Assembly: GCA_023663385.1 (NCBI GenBank)
Contig: JAMPHO010000003.1
Coordinates: 1 to 64,000 of the forward strand
DNA length: 64,000 nt
Direction of reading: 5' to 3'
Source of the DNA: Alistipes timonensis
Lineage (GTDB): Bacteria; Bacteroidota; Bacteroidia; Bacteroidales; Muribaculaceae
The translations under genes and the position numbers were made by a program. Shown piece by piece: positions 43,448 through 53,000 of the stretch; positions within the stretch are counted from its first letter, which is position 1; every line of letters starts with the position of its first letter. The notes under the pieces are model-generated. The model saw only the letters and a list, made by a program, of their open reading frames with translations, did no database searches and was not told where the DNA came from.

Positions 43448-44851
43448 TTATAGGAAATACTGGCCTCTGGATTTAAGAATCCGTCGAAGGTCAGTGGTGT
43501 CAACCGAGTGTACGTCTGGGGTGGCTGAGGCGGCGGCCAACGCGGCGGCGACACCGGCTGCCTCGCCTGTCACGAGGCAGGGAGGCATTACCCGTAGCGA
43601 GCCGTAGGCCTCGTCGTCAGCAGAGACGCACCGCCCGGCGGTTAATACGTTTCTCAGCCCTTTTGGGGTAAGGCAACGATAAGGTATTCCGTGGCTTTCG
43701 CCGCGTCCGTAGTGAACGTGGGGTACCCCGCTTTTGTGGATGTCGATGAAGTAGCAGTTGCGCCCGATTTCGTCGTCGAAACTCTTGCGGGCTCGCCAGT
43801 CGTCGCCGGTGAAAAGGTAGTCGCCCACGATTCTGCGGCTGTCGCGTATGCCGGGTATGATAGCGGTTTTAACGATGAACGCGTCCTTGAACGCGTCAGG
43901 GCGGTACTCGCGCAGCATTTCGAGATGCTGCTCGGCCGTGCGGCGTCCGAGACGCATCGCCGCCGAAAGCTGAGCCGGATCGGTGGTGTCCTTTATTTCG
44001 ATGTGGTTGGCGTTGAACTGCACCACGCCCGGACCTACAAGGTTGTGGCAGCAATGGGTGTCGAGCAGGGGGAAACGGCCTGTGCGGTACGCCCTGGCCG
44101 AAGGGCTGTCTGGGTTGTGACCCGAGTGAAGCTCGGGGCCGCCGAGGTATGCCGCGGTGTCGACGTTGGCCACTGAGAAGCAGAGGGTGCTCTTTTGGAG
44201 CACTCCGTCGGAGTCCCCCTTCAGATACTCGGCTCCTGCCCATGCGGCGATGTCGCCGTCGCCGGTGGCGTCGATAAATAATTTGGCCCGGTAGGCGGTA
44301 AGTCCGTCTTTGTTGGCCACTATGATGGCATCGACGGTATCGTCGGCGCTCTTTTCGACAGCCGCTACCCGGGAGAAGAATAGAACGTCGGCCCCCGACT
44401 CCTCGACCAAGCGGTCGTAAACGCTGATGAGATATTCGGGATTGATAGTGACCCAGTCGAACTTGTCGGCCGGTTCGTGAGGCACGCCGACTTTAGCCTG
44501 CCGGAACACCTTCTCCGCGATACCGCGGTAAATGATTTTCTCTCCGTCGGTAAAGGGGCACCACGCGGGCACCATGCCTGATGTGCCGAGGCCGCCGAGA
44601 TTTCCCGCGGCTTCGATGAGCAGGGTGGAACGCCCTTCCGACGCGGCGGCGATGGCGGCGGCGCACCCGGCCGGGCCACCTCCGGCCACGATTACTTCGT
44701 AGCTGTCGTTGACCTTCACTGGGCGGTTACCGCTGCCGGATACCTTTTCACGCGGGTTCCCGCCCCGCGCCGCCAGACCTTGCGGAATGGCGGCGGCGGT
44801 GGCAAGGAGTGCCGCGGTCTTCAAAAAGCCTCTACGGCTGAATGTTGACAT
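43448..44851 (-). CDS. Tat-exported FAD-dependent oxidoreductase
   Basis: 467 residues. The N-terminus has a twin-arginine signal (FSRRGFLKTAALLATAAAIP), suggesting export as a folded, flavin-loaded enzyme. FAD_oxidored family: YEVIVAGGGPAGCAAAIAAA, GNLGGLGTSGMVPAW, LFIDATGDGDIAAWAGAEYL and NVLTAGRCVSADDEAYGSLR. It is shorter than the 37551 protein and lacks the binding domain. Between susD and GH3 in the operon. Activity on the PUL sugar is plausible but unproven. Confidence 0.87.
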   Translation of the reverse strand: MSTFSRRGFLKTAALLATAAAIPQGLAARGGNPREKVSGSGNRPVKVNDSYEVIVAGGGPAGCAAAIAAASEGRSTLLIEAAGNLGGLGTSGMVPAWCPFTDGEKIIYRGIAEKVFRQAKVGVPHEPADKFDWVTINPEYLISVYDRLVEESGADVLFFSRVAAVEKSADDTVDAIIVANKDGLTAYRAKLFIDATGDGDIAAWAGAEYLKGDSDGVLQKSTLCFSVANVDTAAYLGGPELHSGHNPDSPSARAYRTGRFPLLDTHCCHNLVGPGVVQFNANHIEIKDTTDPAQLSAAMRLGRRTAEQHLEMLREYRPDAFKDAFIVKTAIIPGIRDSRRIVGDYLFTGDDWRARKSFDDEIGRNCYFIDIHKSGVPHVHYGRGESHGIPYRCLTPKGLRNVLTAGRCVSADDEAYGSLRVMPPCLVTGEAAGVAAALAAASATPDVHSVDTTDLRRILKSRGQYFL

Positions 44852-44897
44852 ACCTATCTTAAACTATCTAACTATCTGGTGGATTATCTCTGCCGCT

Positions 44898-46571
44898 TTA
44901 TTCGAGGTAGCAGTCGCTACCCTCCCATCCGGGGTTCTGTGTGAGAACCCCCTCTGAGAGCTGTATCTCGGTGAGCGGTATGGGTAGGAAGCCTCTGGTT
45001 TCGGGGCGGTAGGTCACGCTCTTCTTGCGAGGCACCTTGCGGTCGTAAATTTGGATGTTGGTCTGGTTTTCGGTGATGAGCCGCTCGTCGTGCCAGCGCA
45101 GAAGGTCGTAGTAGCGCTCCCCCTCGAATGCCAGTTCGAATCGTCGCTCAGCCTTGATGTTGTCGAGAGTGGCGGGTAAGCTCGGCAGATTTACGCGGCC
45201 GCGCACCCGGTCGAAATAGGCTTGCGCTTCGGGGCATTCAAGCTCGGCACCCATCAGTAGCACGTCGGCGAAGCGTATCAGTATGATGTCCTGGGTATTG
45301 TTGAGCTGGAAGTTGGTTTCCGTCATACTGTAAAGGGGCACGCTGTAGTTCACCACGCTCTGTTTCGCGTCGTCGGCGTAAACGTTGATGGGGCAGTGCT
45401 TCTTGTTGATGTAGTAGGTTTCCTCCGAAGCGTTGCCGCCTCCCTTGAGGTAGAGACGCATCTCGGAGCGGTCGTTGCAGTCGATCACCGAGCCTTTTTT
45501 GCGGGGGTCGGCGTCATCCCAGTCCTCCCAAAGTTTGGGATTGACCGTGCCGAAGCCCCAACCTTGTCCGAAGGGGAAGGTGTAGACGTAGTTGCTCTGG
45601 CCGCGCACGCCGTAGTAGAGGCACACCTGGTTGCATTTCTGCGAAATCACGTCCCAAGTGCCGATTGTGGAATATTTGATGGCCATAACCTCCTCGATAT
45701 TGCCGTCGCCGGCCCAGGAAAGGCCGTTTTCGGAGGTGTATTTGTAATCCTGCACATGGCTGTATGGCCAGAGGTTGCGGAAATCGGAGAGCAGGTCGTG
45801 TCCGCTGTTGTCTATGCAGTCGGCGATGTACGCCTGGACCATCGCCTTGGTAACCTCGCCACCGTCGGCAGTAGGGAGCGAGTTGGCGCGGTAATAGCCG
45901 GTGTAGAACAGCCATACGCGGGCAAGGAGGGCTTGCGCGGCCCAGCGGGTCATGCGGCCGTTGTCCTCGCGGGGCATATCGGTTACTTTTGTCGCGGGCA
46001 TTTTCTCGATGGCGGCGACGAGGTCGGAGGCGATGAACGCGTAGGTTTCAGCCGCTGGATTCTTGGGGATGTTCACGGCATCGGGGGTAGTCACCAAAGG
46101 TACCTCGCCGAACATTCTCGAAAGGTCGAAGTAGAAGAACGCGCGCATCATGCGGGTTTCACCCTCGACCGCGTCGCGGTGTTCCATTGAGTCCCATTCG
46201 ATTTCGTCGATTTTGCTAAGGAGGAAATTGGCGCGGTATATGCCCATATATCTGGCTCGCCAGCTCCAGCGGAACATATCCTCGCTCGATTTCTTGAACT
46301 GGTCCATAGCCTTGCACGATTTGTCGGCGTTGTCTCCACCGCCGAAGCAATTGTCGCTCATCAGTTCGGAAATGAAGTAGGAGAATCCGAGCGGTTCGCA
46401 ACGGCCTACCATCGAGTAGACGCCTACAAGGAGCTGGTCCATGTCGTCGGGCGACTTGGGGTAGTTTGATGTGTCCTTCTTGGTGAGGTTCTCGGTGTCG
46501 AGGAAATCCTCGCATCCGCTGACCGCTACCATGCAGAAGATTACAGCGAGTATTGAAAAGAGTTTTTTCAT
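44898..46571 (-). CDS. SusD/RagB-family glycan-binding lipoprotein
   Basis: 557 residues with a lipoprotein signal (VAVSGCED, Cys20). SusD proteins bind glycan at the outer-membrane surface and form a lid over the SusC transporter. Family traits: FLDTENLTKKDTSNYPKSPD start, helical TPR units (RMMRAFFYFDLSRMFGEVPL; WAAQALLARVWLFYTGYY) and the C-terminal ERRFELAFEGERYYDLLRWH with FLPIPLTEIQLS. Directly follows susC (37 bp). Confidence 0.95.
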   Translation of the reverse strand: MKKLFSILAVIFCMVAVSGCEDFLDTENLTKKDTSNYPKSPDDMDQLLVGVYSMVGRCEPLGFSYFISELMSDNCFGGGDNADKSCKAMDQFKKSSEDMFRWSWRARYMGIYRANFLLSKIDEIEWDSMEHRDAVEGETRMMRAFFYFDLSRMFGEVPLVTTPDAVNIPKNPAAETYAFIASDLVAAIEKMPATKVTDMPREDNGRMTRWAAQALLARVWLFYTGYYRANSLPTADGGEVTKAMVQAYIADCIDNSGHDLLSDFRNLWPYSHVQDYKYTSENGLSWAGDGNIEEVMAIKYSTIGTWDVISQKCNQVCLYYGVRGQSNYVYTFPFGQGWGFGTVNPKLWEDWDDADPRKKGSVIDCNDRSEMRLYLKGGGNASEETYYINKKHCPINVYADDAKQSVVNYSVPLYSMTETNFQLNNTQDIILIRFADVLLMGAELECPEAQAYFDRVRGRVNLPSLPATLDNIKAERRFELAFEGERYYDLLRWHDERLITENQTNIQIYDRKVPRKKSVTYRPETRGFLPIPLTEIQLSEGVLTQNPGWEGSDCYLE

Positions 46572-46608
46572 TGTGTCAGTTGTGTTTTGCTTTGGTATGG
46601 AAAGCGGT

Positions 46609-49600
46609 TTAGTACTCTATGTTAAGGCCGACCATATAGCTTCGCGAGCCGGGATAGTATCCGAGGTCAATGCCGCTGGCCCAGCTGTCGCCGCCGCCAT
46701 ATCCTATTTCAGGATCCATTCCGGAGTACTTGGTGAATGTGAATGGGTTCTGCACGGCTCCGTAGACGCGGAGCTTGCTCAGCGGGAGGCGGGGGAACAG
46801 GCGCTTGAAGTCGTATCCGAGAGTTATGTTTGTGATTCGGAAGTAGTCACCATCCTCTATGTACAGGTCGCTGACGTATTGCCAGTTGATGGCGGATCCT
46901 CCAACGGCGGGGAGTCGGTTCGACGTGCCCTCGCCGTGCCAGCGTCCGAGCATCTCGGTGGTGTAATTGTCGTAAGGTTTGTCGGTTCCCGAGCGGTAGG
47001 AGCGGGCTATCTGGTTGCCTGCGATTCCGTAGCCGGTGAGCGAGAGGTCGAGTCCCTTCCAGCCGAGCATTATGTTGAGGCCGAAAGTGAGGTCGGGGTA
47101 GGGGTTGCCTATCGAAGTGCGGTCCTCGGGAGTGATGGTGCCGTCGCCGTCGCGGTCAACGAAAATCACGTCGCCGGGTTTGGCTGTCGGCATGATTGGC
47201 TGGCCGGTCGCGGGCGAGATGTAGTTGTCGATTTGCTCCTGGTTCTGGAAAATGCCGGCGGTCTTGTAGCCGTAGAAGTAGCCGAGGGGGTGTCCCTCTT
47301 CAGCTCTGTAGAAGGCGGTGGTGTTCTGCGCGAGCACCGCGGCTGTGCCTTCTATCAGGCCGTTGCCGTTGGCGATGCGTATCACTTCGTTGCGGTTGTG
47401 GGCCAGGTTGGCCGATATGCTGTAGGTGAAGTCGCCTACCCGGTCGTTCCACGAAACGGCCACTTCCACGCCGGTGTTTTTGATGTCGCCGCCGTTGACC
47501 CATGGAGCGCCGGTGCCCCAGATGCCGAGAGCGGTTGGCTGCACGAGCCAGTCAAGAGTCTTTTTCTCGTACCAGTCGAAAGTGAAGCCGAGGCGGTTGT
47601 TGAGGAATCGTGCGTCGAGGCCGATGTCGGTCTGACGCGAGGTTTCCCATTTGAGGTCGGGGTTGCTCATGATGTCGGGGTACGCGCCGATGGTGGGATG
47701 GGCCTTGTCGTCGCCGAAGTAGTACCAGGCGGCGTTGCTGGCGTTGCCGAAAGCGATTGTTGAGAGATAGCGGAATGTGGGGATGTTGCAGTTGCCGTTC
47801 TCACCCCAGGAGGCGCGGATTTTCAGCATATCGAGCCAATGGGACTGTCCCTCCATAAATTTTTCGGCGGCGATGTTCCATCCGGCTGAAACTGAGGGGA
47901 AGTAGCCCCAGCGGTGGCCGCGGGCGAAGTTCGATGAGCCGTCGGCGCGCATCGTTACCGAGGCCATATAGCGGCGGTCATAGTCGTAGTTCACTCGGCC
48001 GAACCAGCTGACAAGCTGGCCGCGGCTCCAGGGTGAGCCCGAGAGGGTGGTTGACCCGGAAGCGATGGACTTCACATTGCTCAGCCAGGCGTAGTCGAAG
48101 CTGTCGAACTCGCTGTCGCGGTTTGACCCGTTGATGTCCTGGCCGAGGCCCCACTTCTCAACCGAGTTGCCAACGAGCACGTTGAGGTGATGGCCTTTAA
48201 TGGTGAAGTCATAGCTCAGGGTGTTGTCCCACGACCACTGCAGCCCGTTGCCCGAGCCCTGGCTGACGCGGTCGGTTTTGGAGTAAGTCTTTTCGTTGAT
48301 TTGGTATACAGGAACGTATTCACGCGAGTTCCAGCCGTTGTACGCGAAGCCGAACGCGCTTTTGAACGTAAGCCCTTTGATTGGTTCGAGCACGAGGTAG
48401 AGGTTGCCACGGGCGTTATAGTTCTTGCTTTGGGAGAACGAGCGCAGGTAGTACATCTCGGCGAGCGGGTTTGTCTCATCGGTGTCGAGCAGTACGGGCC
48501 ACGCGTATTTCTCACCCGGAATTTCCCAGACAGGGAACAGAGGGGAGGCGCAGAGGGCGTTGCGAACGTCGTTCCAATACATATTGCCGGTGCCCTGGGT
48601 CATACCTTTTGAATTAATATGAGCCATGGTGAGGGTCTGGCCGAATTTCAGCAGGTCGCGGTCGGGGCGCTTGACGACTATGTGCTCCGAGTTGAAACGC
48701 AAGGTGTAACGCTCGTAGCGCTGTTTTACGTCGTCGGCTTTCACACCGATAGTCGGTGTCTCCGACGAGTAGCTGATTCCGAGCGAGTAGGTCGACCGTT
48801 CGCCGCCTCCGTCGAGTCCGAAGTTGTAGCCCTGCTTGAATCCGTCCTTCTTCTGTATTTCGTCGAGCCAGTTAGTGCCGTTGAACTCTCCGCTTTGGAT
48901 TTTGTCCCACATAGGCACATTGGCCGCGAGGTCAGCGTCGGTGAGTCCCCCCTCTTTCATAAGCATTATATACTGCTTGGCGTTGAGCGGAGTTACTGTC
49001 TTGGGTATTTCCTGCCATCCGAGATACATATTGAAGTGGGCGTTGACGCGCTCCTTGCCACCCTTTTTCGTGGTGACGAGGATGACGCCGTTGGCGGCGC
49101 GCGCGCCGTAGATCGCTGCGGAAGCCGCGTCCTTGAGTACGTCAATGCTCTCGATGTCGTTCGGGTCGAGCAGGTTGAGGTCGCCGCCGCTCACGCCGTC
49201 GATTACCACCAGGGGCGAGGAATTGTGTATGGTTCCCAAACCGCGGATGTTCACCTTGAATCCGTCGCCGGCCTTGCCGGTGTTTTTCACAATGTTAACG
49301 CCCGGAGCCTGGCTTTGGAGCGCGCCGTAGGCGCTCATAGTGTTCTGTTTCGCGATTTCGTCACCTTTAACCTGTAGGGTCGCTCCGGTGACGAGTTTCT
49401 TCTGTTGCACACCGTAGCCTATGGCGATTACTTCGTCGAGCACGTTGTCGTCGGCTTCGAGAGTGAAGTCAATCACATTCCGTCCGGCGACTTTGACCGT
49501 CGAAGTCTTGAAGCCGATGAAGCTTGCCGAGAGCCGCGACTTGTCGGAAAGGGTAAGGGAGAAACGTCCGTCAGCGTCAGTGGTTGTGCCGTTGCCGGGA

Positions 49601-49785
49601 TTGCCGGTTTCGGCCACCGTGGCACCGGGCAGCGGTTCCCCGTCGCCGCTCACTGTGCCGCGGACGGTGATGTCGGCTGCCGTTGCCGAAAGGGAGATGG
49701 CCGGCGCTACGAGCGCGGCCGCGAGCAGCCTGCGCGCCCATCCGCGGAGCGAGCTCATCGGGGCTGGTCTGGATTCTGGATTCAT
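46609..49785 (-). CDS. SusC/RagA-family TonB-dependent outer-membrane transporter
   Basis: 1058 residues. A signal peptide, an N-terminal carboxypeptidase-regulatory-like domain (ITVRGTVSGDGEPLPGATVA), the SusC signature around the TonB box (LDEVIAIGYGVQQKKLVTGA), a plug domain with IDVLKDAASAAIYGARAANG, and a C-terminal beta-barrel ending RSYMVGLNIEY. With SusD it imports the PUL oligosaccharide across the outer membrane, energised by the TonB system at 6902-10169 or another copy. First gene of the minus arm, 296 bp from the regulator gene. Confidence 0.96.
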   Translation of the reverse strand: MNPESRPAPMSSLRGWARRLLAAALVAPAISLSATAADITVRGTVSGDGEPLPGATVAETGNPGNGTTTDADGRFSLTLSDKSRLSASFIGFKTSTVKVAGRNVIDFTLEADDNVLDEVIAIGYGVQQKKLVTGATLQVKGDEIAKQNTMSAYGALQSQAPGVNIVKNTGKAGDGFKVNIRGLGTIHNSSPLVVIDGVSGGDLNLLDPNDIESIDVLKDAASAAIYGARAANGVILVTTKKGGKERVNAHFNMYLGWQEIPKTVTPLNAKQYIMLMKEGGLTDADLAANVPMWDKIQSGEFNGTNWLDEIQKKDGFKQGYNFGLDGGGERSTYSLGISYSSETPTIGVKADDVKQRYERYTLRFNSEHIVVKRPDRDLLKFGQTLTMAHINSKGMTQGTGNMYWNDVRNALCASPLFPVWEIPGEKYAWPVLLDTDETNPLAEMYYLRSFSQSKNYNARGNLYLVLEPIKGLTFKSAFGFAYNGWNSREYVPVYQINEKTYSKTDRVSQGSGNGLQWSWDNTLSYDFTIKGHHLNVLVGNSVEKWGLGQDINGSNRDSEFDSFDYAWLSNVKSIASGSTTLSGSPWSRGQLVSWFGRVNYDYDRRYMASVTMRADGSSNFARGHRWGYFPSVSAGWNIAAEKFMEGQSHWLDMLKIRASWGENGNCNIPTFRYLSTIAFGNASNAAWYYFGDDKAHPTIGAYPDIMSNPDLKWETSRQTDIGLDARFLNNRLGFTFDWYEKKTLDWLVQPTALGIWGTGAPWVNGGDIKNTGVEVAVSWNDRVGDFTYSISANLAHNRNEVIRIANGNGLIEGTAAVLAQNTTAFYRAEEGHPLGYFYGYKTAGIFQNQEQIDNYISPATGQPIMPTAKPGDVIFVDRDGDGTITPEDRTSIGNPYPDLTFGLNIMLGWKGLDLSLTGYGIAGNQIARSYRSGTDKPYDNYTTEMLGRWHGEGTSNRLPAVGGSAINWQYVSDLYIEDGDYFRITNITLGYDFKRLFPRLPLSKLRVYGAVQNPFTFTKYSGMDPEIGYGGGDSWASGIDLGYYPGSRSYMVGLNIEY

Positions 49786-49858
49786 GGTGTTATGATTGGT
49801 TTATGATTATTCAGTATGGCTTCGAAAACGCGGCGCGGGGGCGCCGGATTTTCATTGG

Positions 49859-49866
49859 CAAAGTTA
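49859..49866 (-). promoter_or_regulatory. -7 box of susC
   Basis: Minus-strand TAACTTTG, 74 bp before the susC ATG. The -33 region is not consensus, as expected for an activator-dependent promoter. Confidence 0.65.
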
Positions 49867-49929
49867 GTAATAATAGGTGTGGCGGCGCTGCCTGATATGC
49901 GCGCTAATCTTAGCTGATTGTCGGACTTG

Positions 49930-49961
49930 TTGCGAAAATGGGGTGATTAATTGCGAAAATG
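49930..49961 (-). promoter_or_regulatory. Proposed PUL regulator site upstream of susC (two direct repeats)
   Basis: In the transcription direction, CATTTTCGCAA occurs at 49961-49951 and again at 49940-49930, 10 bp apart (21-bp period). The downstream repeat ends 63 bp before the -7 box. The same paired motif stands upstream of the GH16 gene. AraC-type output domains commonly bind such spaced direct repeats. Confidence 0.75.
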
Positions 49962-50015
49962 TAGCCTCATTGATTTTTCTATATGTCGCAGAACCTATGT
50001 TTCGTGGATGTATAT

Positions 50016-50023
50016 TAACTTTG
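50016..50023 (+). promoter_or_regulatory. -7 box of the hybrid sensor gene
   Basis: TAACTTTG with predicted start near 50030. This makes a GTG at 50028 unusable and supports the ATG at 50082. Confidence 0.6.
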
Positions 50024-50081
50024 AATCGTGAAAAATGACCTTAAATCACCATTGAAACAATATACATCATTGAATAAGGAA

Positions 50082-53000
50082 ATGAGTAGCGCGATACGCT
50101 CTTTCATCAAGCCGTTGTCGAAAACGGCGCGGTCGCTGGCGCGCTGTGCGGCGGCTTTGCTTCTGCTTGCCGCGACCGATAGCGAGGCGGCGCCTGTTAG
50201 CGAGGCGGCTCCCGTAGGCCGTCTGTTCACGGTATCCAACACCCATATCAACAAAATCTGCCAGGACCATCTCGGCTACATTTGGCTCGCCACCGACTAC
50301 GGGCTGACGCGGTTCGACGGCTCCGAGGCAACCACCTTTACCAGCACGGCCGAGGCCGGATCGCTCCTCAGCAACACCGTGCTCACCGTCATGGAGGACA
50401 GTGAGAAGAATCTGTGGGTCGGTACCACCGACGGCATTCAGAAGTTTGACCGCGGCACACAGACATTCGTCACCCCGCGGCAGACGTATCCCGACGTTCC
50501 CGATTTCAGCTATGTGAACTCGATAATCGAGGATCGTAAGGGTAACATATGGTTCACCACCTCGCGTTCCGGCGCGGTGTGTATGAAAAAGGGTGAGCGC
50601 GACCCCGTTTGCTACATGACAACCAATTCGCGGATATGCTCCAACAAGACCACCGTGCTCTACGAGGATAGTTTCGGAAATATCTGGATCGGGTCGATGG
50701 ATGCCGGCATATCCATTTTCAACGGCTCGACCAACACGATGACTACCCTCAGCCATGTGCCGGGCGACCCCACCTCGCTGTCGAGCAATATGATTTTCAC
50801 CATCGGGCAGACCAACGACGGGCGACTGTTCATCGGCTCGCTCGACGGCGGCATCGATGCGTATGACTACCGTTCGAACCGGGTGACCCGCGACGTGGTG
50901 AAGGTCGGAGGCAATGTTTACATACTCCGCAACTCGCCGGAGGAAAACGCCATGTATATAGGTACCGACGGAAACGGACTGAAGAAGTACGACGTGGCCA
51001 CGGGAGCATTGTCGGATGTGAGCATCGCGGTGAAGGAGTTCAATCCTTCGAGAGCCAAAATCCATGACATACTGACCGACCGTCAGGGGAACCTCTGGCT
51101 CGGAGTTTTCCAAAAAGGGGCTCTTATGGTGTCGCGTGATGCCGACGATTCGTTGGTGAGCTACTCCTATTCGCCATTCTCTCCGTCGCTCAACATCGGT
51201 ACGGAGCCGGTGCTGTGCGCGTTGCGGAGTTCCGATGGCTCGCTTTGGATCGGAACGGATGGCGACGGCGTTTACCGCGCCGATTCCCCAGGCGCGCCGA
51301 TGCGGCATCTGGCCGATGCCGCGGCTGGAGCGTCGACCGTGCTGACTATGTTTCAGGATAGCCGTGGCACCGTCTGGGCGGGAAACTACCTCAACGGGTT
51401 GTCGCGCTACGATTCGGCAACCAGCGCTTTCGTCCCGGTGACGATACCCCTGCCCGACACTCCCGGTGGGCGTGTCAAGGAGGTTAACGCTATCGCTGAG
51501 GATGCGGATGGCAACCTTTGGATCGGCACCAACGGCGACGGGGTGTGTATATACAATCCTCGCTCTGGCTCGGCCAAATTCTTGTCGCACAGCCCCTCGA
51601 AGCCTGACTCCGGGCAACTGTTGGGCAACGCTGTGCACTCCATCCTCTTCACGGGCGACGGGAAAGTGTGGATAGGCACGAGCGACTCCGGCCTATCTTG
51701 CCTTGACACCCGCACCTGGCGCTTCGAGCATTACAACTCTACGAATATGCGTCTGAGCAACAATTGCGTATTCTCTCTTTGCCAGGATTCGTCGGGCGCG
51801 GTTTGGGCAGGCACGCGTATGGGCTTGAACCGCATACAAGGTGGCAGGACCCAGGTGATTAACGAGACCCACGGGCTTCTGAACAATCTCATATATTCCA
51901 TACTGGTTGACCGTGACAGCAATCTTTGGCTGAGCACCGGAGCGGGTATATGCCGGCTTGACCCTAAAACAATGCGCTTCGACGATTTCATGCCGATGGA
52001 GCATCTCGTCTGCAGCGAGTTCAAGCGCAATTCCGCCTGTCTCGGCCTTGACGGGAGGGTTTATTTCGGAGGTGTTGGGGGCCTGGTGTCATTCATGCCT
52101 GGCCGCGGACGCTCGCCGCGGGAACTGCTCAGGGTGGCATTCAATGAACTGACCCTTATTGACGAAGGCGACGCCGCGTCAGTGGGCATACCATCCGACG
52201 GTGTCATGACTCTTTCAAACCGCGACGCCGTGGATCTCACATATGACCAAAACAGTTTCACCGTTTCATTCGGGGCTGTCGAGTTCTCGCACCCCGAGAA
52301 CGTGGTGTATTCAGTTATGCTCGAAGGGCACGACAACGGATGGATCCAACTCCCCGCCGGAGCGCGCACGGCCACATATTCGAGTCTTCCCCCCGGCGAT
52401 TACACCCTAAGAGTCAGGGCGTCGATTGACGATTTCAAGCCTAAAGAGGCTTCCATGGCGCTCTCGATAGCGCCCCCGCTGTACCTCACCGCCTGGGCCA
52501 AGGCTCTGTATGCGTGTCTGTTCGCGCTGCTGGTGCTGTTCGGCGTGAAAGCCGTGAAATGGAGAATACGCGAGGAGCAGCGCCGCAACCGCCAGCTGAT
52601 GCAGGCACAGACTGCCGAGCATAAGCTCCAGTTTTTCACCGACATATCCCACGAAATACGCACGCCGCTCACGATGGTGCTTTCGCCGCTTGACTCCCTG
52701 CGCGAGAAAATCCGCGACAAGCAGACACTGCGCACAATAGAGGTGATGCGTTACAACGGCGACCGCATATTGAGGCTGATTGACCAGATAATGGATCTCA
52801 GGCGTTTGGACAACAATCAGATGAGCCTCTCGGTGAGCCGCACCGACATACGCCGGTTCCTCTCAGGCGTGGCCGGCGCTTTTGAGAATCTCGCGGAGCA
52901 GAAAAACATCGTTTTCCGGGTTGAAATCGCGGAAGAAGTGCCGGAAACCGCCATGCTTGACGGCGACAAGGTCGACAAGGTTGTGTTCAACGTGCTTTCC

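Noticed and set aside
50067-51638. 523-codon minus-strand frame opposite the hybrid sensor
   Set aside because: Antisense to the beta-propeller repeats; its length reflects repeated Gly/Asp codons.
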